Assembly (NCBI RefSeq): GCF_001426885.1
Contig: NZ_LMFP01000001.1
Location: 416,213 to 480,212 of the forward strand
Origin: Pelomonas sp. Root1444
Lineage (GTDB): Bacteria; Pseudomonadota; Gammaproteobacteria; Burkholderiales; Burkholderiaceae_C
Direction of reading: 5' to 3'
DNA: 64,000 nt
Positions 24,855-32,312 of the stretch are shown in pieces. The number at the start of each line of letters is the position of its first letter. The first letter of the stretch is position 1. Under the pieces are notes generated by a model. It did not search any database. It saw only the letters and a list, made by a program, of their open reading frames with translations, and was not told the DNA's origin. Both the position numbers and the translations under genes were made by a program.

Positions 24855-24910
24855 GCGGGCAGGGCGGCTGGGGCTGTGCAACACTGATCGGATTGCATAG
24901 GCGCCCGATC

Positions 24911-25870
24911 ATGAAGCTGCTCTTCGTTGCCGACCCCCTCGCCACCTTCAAGACCTACAAGGACTCCACCTTCGCGATGATGCGCGAGGCTGCCAAGCGC
25001 GGCCACCGCATCCTGGCCTGCGAGCCGCAGCAGCTTGTCTGGCAGCGCGGCAGCCGCGTGACGGCCCGGGGCGCCGTGGAGATCGCGCTGACCGGCGACC
25101 CGCACGACTGGTTCACCGTCACCTCCACCGCCGACCTCGCGCTGGCCGATGTCGACGCCGTGCTGATGCGCAAGGACCCGCCCTTCGACAGCGAGTTCTT
25201 CTACGCGACGCACCTGCTCAGCCAGGCCGAGCGCGAAGGCGCCCGTGTCTTCAACAAGCCGCAGGCGCTGCGCGAGCACCCGGAGAAGCTCGCCATCCTC
25301 GAGTTCCCGCAGTTCATCTCGCCTACCCTCGTCACGCGCGACCCGGCCGAGATCCGCGCCTTCCATGCCGAACAGCGCGACATCATCCTGAAGCCGCTGG
25401 ACGGCATGGGCGGCATGGGCATCTTCCGCGTCAAGGAGGACGGCCTCAACCTCGGCAGCATCATCGAGACGCTCAACAAGGACGGCACGCAGACGGTGAT
25501 GGTGCAGCGCTTCATCCCCGCCATCACCGAGGGCGACAAGCGCATCCTCATCATCGGCGGCAAGCCGGTGCCGTATTGCCTCGCGCGCATCCCGCAGGGC
25601 AACGAGGTGCGCGGCAACCTGGCGGCCGGCGGCAAGGGCGTGGCGCGCGAGCTGACGGCGCGCGACCGCGAGATCGGCGAGTACCTCGGCCCCATCCTTG
25701 CCGCCCGCGGCCTGCTGCTGGTCGGCGTGGACGTCATCGGCGAGCACGTCACCGAGATCAACGTCACCAGCCCGACCTGCTTCCAGGAGATCACCGACCA
25801 GAGCGGTTTCGACGTGGCGAAGATGTTCGTCGACGCGCTGGAGCAAGCGATGGCCGGTACTGCCGCATGA
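24911..25870 (+). CDS. gshB: Glutathione synthetase
   Basis: It joins gamma-glutamylcysteine and glycine with ATP to give glutathione. The 319 residues have the prokaryotic GshB N-terminal domain (KLLFVADPLATFKTYKDST, LMRKDPPFDSEF) and an ATP-grasp domain (ILKPLDGMGGMGIFRV, EGDKRILIIGGKPV, GVDVIGEHVTEINVTSPTC). The start at 24911 matches E. coli GshB; the upstream start at 24893 adds unrelated residues. Its stop overlaps the next start as ATGA. The product supports the glutathione-dependent formaldehyde genes at 37-40 kb. Confidence 0.95.
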   Translation: MKLLFVADPLATFKTYKDSTFAMMREAAKRGHRILACEPQQLVWQRGSRVTARGAVEIALTGDPHDWFTVTSTADLALADVDAVLMRKDPPFDSEFFYATHLLSQAEREGARVFNKPQALREHPEKLAILEFPQFISPTLVTRDPAEIRAFHAEQRDIILKPLDGMGGMGIFRVKEDGLNLGSIIETLNKDGTQTVMVQRFIPAITEGDKRILIIGGKPVPYCLARIPQGNEVRGNLAAGGKGVARELTARDREIGEYLGPILAARGLLLVGVDVIGEHVTEINVTSPTCFQEITDQSGFDVAKMFVDALEQAMAGTAA

Positions 25871-27561
25871 AGCGCCGCCACTTCGCGGCGCTGGGGTTGG
25901 CCGGCCTCGGGTTGCCGGCCGAGGCCCGGGAGTCCTTTGTCGCCCTGACGAGCGACCGCTTCATCGAAGCGTTATGGAAGCTCGACCCCGACGCCGCCGT
26001 GGCGGCCGGGCGCTTCGATTTCGCGGCCAGCCTGACGTTGCCCAGCGCCGCGCAGCGCCAACGCCGGCGCGCCTTCCTGAACAAGTGGCAAGGCGTGTTC
26101 GACTGCGCGCCGGGCATGCAGCTCTCGCCCAGCGAGCGCATGGACTGCGCCATCCTGAGCGCCAAGATCAAGAGCGACCTCTGGCGCCTGGACACGCTGC
26201 GCGAATGGGCCTGGAACCCGTCCGAGTACAACCCCGCCGGCAACATCGATCTCATCCTCAACACCGACTGGGCGCCGCTGCAGGAGCGCGTCAAGGCGCT
26301 GCATGCGCGCATCAGGCAGTTGCCCGCCTTCTATGCCGAGGCGCGCAAGAGCCTGTCGGGCGTCACGCGCGAGCACACGGAGCTGGCGCTGCAGCAGGCG
26401 CCCGGCGTGCTGGCGGTGCTGGACGACGTCGAGTCGCATGCCCAGCAGGTCGGCATGGGTTCGCTCATGGAACCGGCGCTGCGCGCGGCGCGCCAGGCGG
26501 TGGCCGGCTACCAGGCCCACCTGAAGCGGCTGCTGCCCGCGGCCAGGCGGCCCTGGCGGCTGGGCGCGGCGCTGTACGAGCCCAAGTTCGCGCACGACAT
26601 CCAGTCCGCCGCCAGCGGCCGCGAGACCTACGAGCTGGCGCTCAAGCGCCGCGAGGAGGTGCTGGACAGCATGCAGGCCCAGGCCGCCGCGTTGTGGCCC
26701 AGCGTCATCGGCCCCGACGCGCCGCCGGCCGACCGCTTCGCGCTGATCGGCCGTGTCATCGCCAAGCTCAGCGAGCACCATGTCGCCCGCGAGCGCTTCG
26801 TCGACGAGATCCGCGCGCAGATCCCGCAGCTCGAGGCCTGGGTGCGCGACAAGGACCTGCTCACGCAGGATGCGAGCAAGCCGCTGACCGTGCGCGAGAC
26901 GCCGGTCTACCAGCGCGGCGTGGCTGGCGCCAGCATCGAGGCCCCCGGCCCCTACCGGCCCCAGGACCGCACCTTCTACAACGTCACGCCGCTGGACGAG
27001 CTCTCGCCCGAGCAGGCCGAGAGCACGCTGCGCGAGTACAACCACTGGATCCTGCAGATCCTCAACATCCACGAGGCCATCCCGGGGCACTACACGCAGC
27101 TGGTCTACGCCAACCGCGCGCCGAGCAAGGTCAAGGCGCTGTTCGGCAGCGGCTCCATGGTGGAGGGCTGGGCGGTCTACGGCGAGCGCGTGATGATCGA
27201 GAGCGGCTACGAGGCCTCGCCCGAGATGACGCTGATGTACGGCAAGTGGCACCTGCGCTCGGTCACCAACACCATCCTCGACTACAGCGTGCATGTGCTG
27301 GGCATGGACGAGAAGGCCGCGCTGGATCTGTTGGTGCGACAGGCCTTCCAGACCGAGCGCGAGGCGCAGGAGAAGTGGCGCCGCGTGCAGCTGACCTCCG
27401 TGCAGCTGACCAGCTATTTCAGCGGCTACAGCGAGATCTTTGCGCTGCGCGAGCAGTTGAAGTCCCGGCCGGGGTTCAGCCTCAAGGCCTTCCACGAGCA
27501 GTTCCTCAGCTACGGCAGCGCGCCGGTGCGGTTGATTGCCGCGGAGATGCTCAAGGCCTGA
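25867..27561 (+). CDS. DUF885 family exported protein (putative metallopeptidase)
   Basis: A 564-residue protein. The N-terminus MKRRHFAALGLAGLGLPAEA resembles a Tat or Sec export signal. The DUF885 domain fills the rest and carries the family's HExxxGH motif (HEAIPGH, His402, Glu403, His408), a likely zinc site, plus a C-terminal GWAVYGERVM stretch. Members are thought to be peptidases or carboxypeptidases, but few have been studied. It is translationally coupled to gshB (ATGA overlap), which hints at a thiol- or gamma-glutamyl-linked role without proving it. Its 3' end overlaps the convergent phosphoesterase gene by 11 bp. Confidence 0.85.
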   Translation: MKRRHFAALGLAGLGLPAEARESFVALTSDRFIEALWKLDPDAAVAAGRFDFAASLTLPSAAQRQRRRAFLNKWQGVFDCAPGMQLSPSERMDCAILSAKIKSDLWRLDTLREWAWNPSEYNPAGNIDLILNTDWAPLQERVKALHARIRQLPAFYAEARKSLSGVTREHTELALQQAPGVLAVLDDVESHAQQVGMGSLMEPALRAARQAVAGYQAHLKRLLPAARRPWRLGAALYEPKFAHDIQSAASGRETYELALKRREEVLDSMQAQAAALWPSVIGPDAPPADRFALIGRVIAKLSEHHVARERFVDEIRAQIPQLEAWVRDKDLLTQDASKPLTVRETPVYQRGVAGASIEAPGPYRPQDRTFYNVTPLDELSPEQAESTLREYNHWILQILNIHEAIPGHYTQLVYANRAPSKVKALFGSGSMVEGWAVYGERVMIESGYEASPEMTLMYGKWHLRSVTNTILDYSVHVLGMDEKAALDLLVRQAFQTEREAQEKWRRVQLTSVQLTSYFSGYSEIFALREQLKSRPGFSLKAFHEQFLSYGSAPVRLIAAEMLKA

Positions 27562-29476
27562 ACTGGTCGCGCACGCGGGGCGGCGTCGCCTCGGCGTCGT
27601 CCGCCACCCAGACCGGACCGGGACCGTCCTGTCGCCGCCAACGCCGCGGCACCCGGTCGATGGCGATGAAGTAGGCCGTCAGCCCGCCACTCGCATCGAT
27701 GCGAAACCGCAGGAACCCCTTGTGGTCCTGCCCATCCAGCGCCGCACAGCCGTTGTTGGTCAGCAGCCCCAGGCGCGACATCAGCGCCAGGTAGCCGCCG
27801 AAGATCAGCGCGCCCAATGGCGCGCCGCACAGGAACACGCCCAGGCCGACGAAGCTGGCGTGGGTGACGAGGCCGCGCAGGCTGTCGCGGTTGCGGATCC
27901 AGTCCCAGTCACCCACCAGCTGGTGCAGCGCGAAGGTCAGGCTGAAGATGGCCGCCACGTGCACGACGGCATGGATGAAGCCGATGCCCCAGGTGGCGCC
28001 CCAGCGCCAGGCCCTGCCGGCGTCGGGCGGCAGCTCGTCCACCGCCTCGCGGCCCATCACCATGCAGCCGAAGGCCATCAGGGCGTTGATCAGCAGGCTC
28101 AAGGGGCTGAACACCATGGCCTTGAGCCACAGCGCCGCGGCCAGCGGGTACTCGTGCAGATGGAATTCCCACAATGGCCGGAACAGGTCAGGCTCGAAGG
28201 AGCGCGTGAACGGCGTGGAGTTCAGGTAGGCGTTGAAGCAGTACAGCACGCCCAGCAGCAGCGCGAAGCTGTAGTTGCCGCCCCAGCCGCTGGCGTCCTT
28301 GCGGAACAGCGCCAACAGGTTGGCCACGCAGCCGGCCTTGGAGGCGCGCGCGCTCGGGTAGGCGGTGTCCTCCTGGCGCTCGAACTCGCCGCCGGGGTGC
28401 GGGTCTTCCGTCAGGCCGATGGCCAGCGCCGGGGGCGAGGTGACTGGTTCGGGCGGGATGCAGTCGCGCGTGTCGAACTCGCGCAGCCGCACCGGCCGTG
28501 TCGTCGGCTTGGTGTGCGTCGGGTGGGTGAAGGCGCCGCCGGTGCCGCAGATCACCAGCTTGCCCCAGTTCGCCGATTCCCAGCGCATGTAGTGGTGCAG
28601 GTCGCCCGCCAGCCGCAGCTTCACGCGGCCGCGCAGCAGGCCCTCCAGGTGCTGGTAGCGCTTGGGGTGGCTCTCGTCGGCGCCGTCGCCGATGGGTCGG
28701 GTCCAGTACGGCTCGGGGTAGACGAGCAGCACGCGGTCGTCCGGCACGATCTGGTACTCGTGGCCGTCCTCGGTGACGAGGCCGCGCTCGCTCAGCAGCG
28801 CCTCGAACTGTTCGAACTGGTCGCGGTCGATGTCGTGGTCCAGCGCGAAGTCCAGCCCCAGCGCCCACCAGCCGCCGGGCAGCTTGATGCAGAAGTAGGT
28901 CTGGCGCTGCGGGATCTTGGCACCCAGCAGCGGCGCCGAGTCGTTGCGGCGCGTGAAGTAGCGGCTGAAGGTCGAGGCCGAGTCCATCCAGTCGTGGTTC
29001 TGCGGGATGGCCGCCAGCGTCAGCCGCCGGCCGCGCACGAGCGTGGGTTCGTGGCTGTTGCGCACCGCCTCGAACATCTCGACGAAGCGGTAGCGGTAGT
29101 CGCGCGTGCTGGCGGCGGGGTAGGCCAGGTCGCCGCCGAACATCAGCAGGCTGCCGCGCGGCAGGCGCTCGCCGTTCAGCCTCAGTTCATCCGCCAGCGC
29201 GGCGCTGGCAACGGCATAGCAGGCGTTGCCGCCGTCGCCGGTGTCGGCGATGAAGTCGAACCAGCATTCGCCCTGGAAGTCGCCCTCCGCCTCCGGCTGG
29301 CTGCGGTCGATGACCTTCATCGGCAGCGGCTGGCTCTCGCGGCCGTCGCGGTTGCGCAGCTGGTCCAGCGACGACAGCACCTGGCGTGCGGCCGTCCACA
29401 GCACATCCGGCTGGTACCAGGCGACGGGATGGCGTTCGTGCGGCGGGGTGGAGCGGCCGAGCTTGTGGGAAGTCAT
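27551..29476 (-). CDS. Metallophosphoesterase with C-terminal membrane domain
   Basis: A 641-residue protein. The N-terminal calcineurin-like domain (about 70-340) shows the metal-ligand motifs in order: ADTGDGGN (from 77), GGDLAYP (from 114), a PQNHDW variant of GNHD (His161), AGDLHHY and the terminal GTGGAFTHPTH. The second half has about five hydrophobic segments (for example YSFALLLGVLYCFNAYL and IGFIHAVVHVAAIFSL), so the phosphoesterase is probably membrane-tethered. No signal peptide is seen, so the catalytic part probably faces the cytoplasm. The substrate is unknown. Confidence 0.82.
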   Translation of the reverse strand: MTSHKLGRSTPPHERHPVAWYQPDVLWTAARQVLSSLDQLRNRDGRESQPLPMKVIDRSQPEAEGDFQGECWFDFIADTGDGGNACYAVASAALADELRLNGERLPRGSLLMFGGDLAYPAASTRDYRYRFVEMFEAVRNSHEPTLVRGRRLTLAAIPQNHDWMDSASTFSRYFTRRNDSAPLLGAKIPQRQTYFCIKLPGGWWALGLDFALDHDIDRDQFEQFEALLSERGLVTEDGHEYQIVPDDRVLLVYPEPYWTRPIGDGADESHPKRYQHLEGLLRGRVKLRLAGDLHHYMRWESANWGKLVICGTGGAFTHPTHTKPTTRPVRLREFDTRDCIPPEPVTSPPALAIGLTEDPHPGGEFERQEDTAYPSARASKAGCVANLLALFRKDASGWGGNYSFALLLGVLYCFNAYLNSTPFTRSFEPDLFRPLWEFHLHEYPLAAALWLKAMVFSPLSLLINALMAFGCMVMGREAVDELPPDAGRAWRWGATWGIGFIHAVVHVAAIFSLTFALHQLVGDWDWIRNRDSLRGLVTHASFVGLGVFLCGAPLGALIFGGYLALMSRLGLLTNNGCAALDGQDHKGFLRFRIDASGGLTAYFIAIDRVPRRWRRQDGPGPVWVADDAEATPPRVRDQFRP

Positions 29477-29509
29477 CGGCCGGCATGATCGCCCCCGGCT
29501 CGCGTGCGA

Positions 29510-30724
29510 TCAAGGCATGCGGGTGCGGTGCCCGGCCGCCGCCTTGTAGGCGTTGATCTCGGCCGCCACCTCGGCCGGGTCGATGACGTCGGCCAGCCGC
29601 GCGAAGCCGTCGGGTGCGAGCGCCTCCACCCGGTCGAGGATGGCGTCCAGCCCCTCCTGCCGGTTCATCGCCACGATGCGCGCGCACAGCGGGCGGCGTT
29701 CGTCCTCGTAGGCGGCCAGCGCGGTGTCCAGGTCGTCGTGGTGCGACAGCGCCTCGGCCAGGGCCTGCGCGTCCATGACGGCCTGCGTCGCGCCGTTGGA
29801 GCCGATGGGCACCATCGGGTGGGCCGCGTCGCCCAGCAGCGTGGTGGGGCCCAGCCGCCAGCGCGGCAGCGGGTCGCGGTCCACCATGGGCCATTCCAGC
29901 ATCTGCTCGGCGCGGGTGATGAGGCCGGGCACGTCGAGCCAGTCGAAGCGCCAGCGCCCGAAGGTGGGCAGCAGGTCTTCGATGCGGCCGGCGCGGCTCC
30001 AGTCGGCGCGGTCGGGAGCGGTGAGGCCGGGCGTGGGCTCCCGCACGCGGCGGTCGGCGATCCAGTTGATCAGCTGCAGCCCGTCGGCCCGCGGCGCGCC
30101 GATCGGGTAGACGACGAACTTGGCCTGGCTGTGGCCGGCCTGCACCATGGTGCGGCCGTCCAGGAAGGGCGGCGCCCAGGACGTGCCGCGCCACATCATC
30201 ACGCCGCGCCAGCAGGGCGCGCCTTCGTCGGGCGCCAACCGGCGGCGCAGCGCGGAGTGGATGCCGTCGGCGCCGACGATGAGGTCGGCCGCCTGCTCGC
30301 GCGGGCCGCCCGTGGTCTCGATCAGCGCGATGTTGCCGTCGCGCACTCCGACGACGCGCTGGCCACTGATCACGGTCAACCTGGCGCTGGCCTCGGCCCA
30401 CAGCCGCATCTGCAGCTCGCCGCGGTGGATGCTGAACTGCGGATGGCTGTAGCCGCCTTCCAGCCCGCGCGGGTCGCGGTAGATGGCCTGGCCGTGGCGG
30501 TTGGCGAACACCAGCGCCGAGGTCTCGACGGCCATGCCGCGCAGCGCGGGCAGCAGGCCGAGTTCGTCCAGCACGCCCACCGCATGCGGCAGCAGGTTGA
30601 TGCCGACGCCCAGCGGCTTGGGCTCGCGCACGGCCTCCAGCACGGTGACCTCGTGCCCGCGCGCGTGAAGCGCCAGCGCGGCCGTCAGCCCGCCGATGCC
30701 GCCCCCTGCGATCAGGATATTCAT
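29510..30724 (-). CDS. FAD-dependent aromatic monooxygenase
   Basis: A 404-residue group A flavoprotein hydroxylase. The N-terminal FAD fold has GGGIGG (7-12), the middle GADGIHS motif contacts FAD and NAD(P)H, and LLGDAAHPMVPIGSNGATQA binds the FAD ribityl group. It hydroxylates an aromatic substrate using NAD(P)H and O2; the substrate cannot be read from sequence. The start at 30724 is chosen because the flavin fold begins there (MNILIAGGGIGG) with GAAGG upstream. It is divergent from a MarR regulator and Bug-protein gene, pointing to an inducible aromatic-acid locus. Confidence 0.88.
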   Translation of the reverse strand: MNILIAGGGIGGLTAALALHARGHEVTVLEAVREPKPLGVGINLLPHAVGVLDELGLLPALRGMAVETSALVFANRHGQAIYRDPRGLEGGYSHPQFSIHRGELQMRLWAEASARLTVISGQRVVGVRDGNIALIETTGGPREQAADLIVGADGIHSALRRRLAPDEGAPCWRGVMMWRGTSWAPPFLDGRTMVQAGHSQAKFVVYPIGAPRADGLQLINWIADRRVREPTPGLTAPDRADWSRAGRIEDLLPTFGRWRFDWLDVPGLITRAEQMLEWPMVDRDPLPRWRLGPTTLLGDAAHPMVPIGSNGATQAVMDAQALAEALSHHDDLDTALAAYEDERRPLCARIVAMNRQEGLDAILDRVEALAPDGFARLADVIDPAEVAAEINAYKAAAGHRTRMP

Positions 30725-30745
30725 GCCTTCAGGGTAAGCGAGATA

Positions 30746-30760
30746 GTTGCAGTGCGCAAC
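30746..30760. promoter_or_regulatory. Candidate MarR operator between monooxygenase and marR
   Basis: GTTGC-AGTGC-GCAAC is an inverted repeat with 5-bp arms and a 5-bp spacer in the 54-bp divergent gap. It ends 6 bp before a TAAGCT -10-like hexamer (30767-30772) of the marR gene and is well placed to repress both directions. Confidence 0.55.
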
Positions 30761-30778
30761 AAAACCTAAGCTGGGCCG

Positions 30779-31312
30779 GTGAGCAAGACCGACAGCCTCA
30801 ACGACATCACGCCCGAGGGCCTGATGCTGCCCGTACCCGGCGTGGACTATGGCGCACTGGACGGCCTGCTGGGCTATGCGGTGCGTCGCGCGCAGAACGC
30901 GCTCTACCTGGACTTCTACCGCGCCACCGCCGAGTGGGACGTGAGCCCGCAGCGCTTTGCGGCGCTGGTGCTGGTTTCGCGCAACCCCGGCCTGCGCCAG
31001 GGCCTGTTGGGCCAGGCCATGGGCCTGCACCGCAGCGGCGCGCTGCGCCTGACCGACTGGATGACCGCGCAGGGCTATGTCGAGCGCCGCGACGCGCCCG
31101 GCGACGCCCGCGCCTGGGGGCTGTACCTCACGGCCGGCGGCAAGCGCCGCCTGGCCCGGCTGGAAGCCGCGGTCGCCGGGCACGACCGCGCCTTGCTGGC
31201 CGCCTTGGGCGAGCAGGGCGCCGCATTGAAGGCGGGGCTGGAGCGCCTGGCCTGGGTCGCCACCGCACAGAGCACCGCCCCCGACAACAAGCCAAGGAGA
31301 CACAAACCATGA
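30779..31312 (+). CDS. MarR family transcriptional regulator
   Basis: A 177-residue winged-helix protein. The DNA-binding part (about 55-125) has WDVSPQRFAALVLV, the recognition region GLLGQAMGLHRSGALRLTDWM and the wing ERRDAPGDARAWGLYLTAGG. The GTG start at 30779 has TAAGCT 6 bp upstream and no Shine-Dalgarno sequence, suggesting a leaderless transcript. Its stop overlaps the next start. It probably represses the divergent monooxygenase and its own unit in response to an aromatic ligand. Confidence 0.85.
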   Translation: MSKTDSLNDITPEGLMLPVPGVDYGALDGLLGYAVRRAQNALYLDFYRATAEWDVSPQRFAALVLVSRNPGLRQGLLGQAMGLHRSGALRLTDWMTAQGYVERRDAPGDARAWGLYLTAGGKRRLARLEAAVAGHDRALLAALGEQGAALKAGLERLAWVATAQSTAPDNKPRRHKP

Positions 31313-32283
31313 TGAACCGACGCCTTGCCCTGACCTCTTTCGCGGCCCTGCCGCTCGCCCTGCCGGCGATCTCACGCGCGCAGGGCCAGCCGGTGCGCAT
31401 CCTCGTCGGCTTCCCGGCCGGCGGCTCGGTGGACACGACGGCCCGCCGCATCGCCGAATTCGGCCGCGGCAAGCTGGCCGACACCCTGCTCGTGGAGCAG
31501 AAGGTGGGCGCCGGCGGGCGCCTGGCCATCGGCGCATTGAAGGACGCCGCGCCGGACGGCCTGACCATGCTGCTAGGCCCGTCGTCCATGTTCACCATCT
31601 ACCCGCACGCCTACCGCAAGCTGGCCTACAACCCGGCGACCGACGTCATCCCGGTCGCGCCGCTGGCCCTGTCCAGCTGCGGCTTCGGCGTCGGGCCCAT
31701 GGTGCCGGCCACGGTCAAGACGCTGCAGCAGTTTGCCGACTGGGCCAAGGCCAACCCCGACAAGTCCGCCTATGCGTCGCCCGCCGCGGGCGCGATGCCG
31801 CATTTCCTGGGCAACCAGTTCGAGCGCGCCGCCGGCATCAAGCTGATGCACGTGCCCTATCGCGGCGCGGCGCCCGGCATGCAGGAGCTGATGGGCGGCC
31901 AGGTCGCGTCGGGCTGCTTCTCCATCGGCGACTTCCTGCCCCACCTCGCTTCGGGCCGGGTGCGCCTGCTGGGCGTGACGGACAAGGCGCGATCGCGCTT
32001 CGCGCCCGACGTGCCGACCTTCGAGGAGCAGGGCTTCAAGGGCATCGTGGGCGTCGAGAGCTACGGCCTGTTCCTGCCGGCAAAAACGCCGCAGGCCACC
32101 GTCGACAGGCTCGCCGACGTGGCCCGCGCCGCGGTGCGCGAGCCCAGCGTCGTCGAGGCGCTGGCCAAGCTCGGCTTCGAGCCGCTGTCCATGCCGCCGG
32201 TGGACTACGCCAAGCGCCTGGCCGCCGAGCGCGACTACTGGGGGCCGGTCGTCAAGGCCTCGGGCTTCAGCTCGGACGATTAG
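31309..32283 (+). CDS. Bug family periplasmic substrate-binding protein
   Basis: A 324-residue tripartite tricarboxylate transporter (TctC/Bug) binding protein. A signal sequence (MMNRRLALTSFAALPLALPA, cut near SRA-QG) is followed by the family pattern RILVGFPAGGSVDTTAR, VGAGGRLAIGAL, HVPYRGAAPGMQELMGGQV and PTFEEQGFKG. Bug proteins are numerous in Burkholderiales and usually bind carboxylates or aromatic acids; most lack linked membrane subunits, as here. The start at 31309 overlaps the marR stop and has AAGGAG at 31294-31299. The likely ligand is the substrate of the divergent monooxygenase. Confidence 0.92.
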   Translation: MMNRRLALTSFAALPLALPAISRAQGQPVRILVGFPAGGSVDTTARRIAEFGRGKLADTLLVEQKVGAGGRLAIGALKDAAPDGLTMLLGPSSMFTIYPHAYRKLAYNPATDVIPVAPLALSSCGFGVGPMVPATVKTLQQFADWAKANPDKSAYASPAAGAMPHFLGNQFERAAGIKLMHVPYRGAAPGMQELMGGQVASGCFSIGDFLPHLASGRVRLLGVTDKARSRFAPDVPTFEEQGFKGIVGVESYGLFLPAKTPQATVDRLADVARAAVREPSVVEALAKLGFEPLSMPPVDYAKRLAAERDYWGPVVKASGFSSDD

Positions 32284-32312
32284 CATGCCGGCTCCACCGA
32301 GGAGCTGCCTGC

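Noticed and set aside
21705-24884. A 1059-codon minus-strand open frame
   Set aside because: Antisense to kup and benE; no recognisable domain and biased composition.
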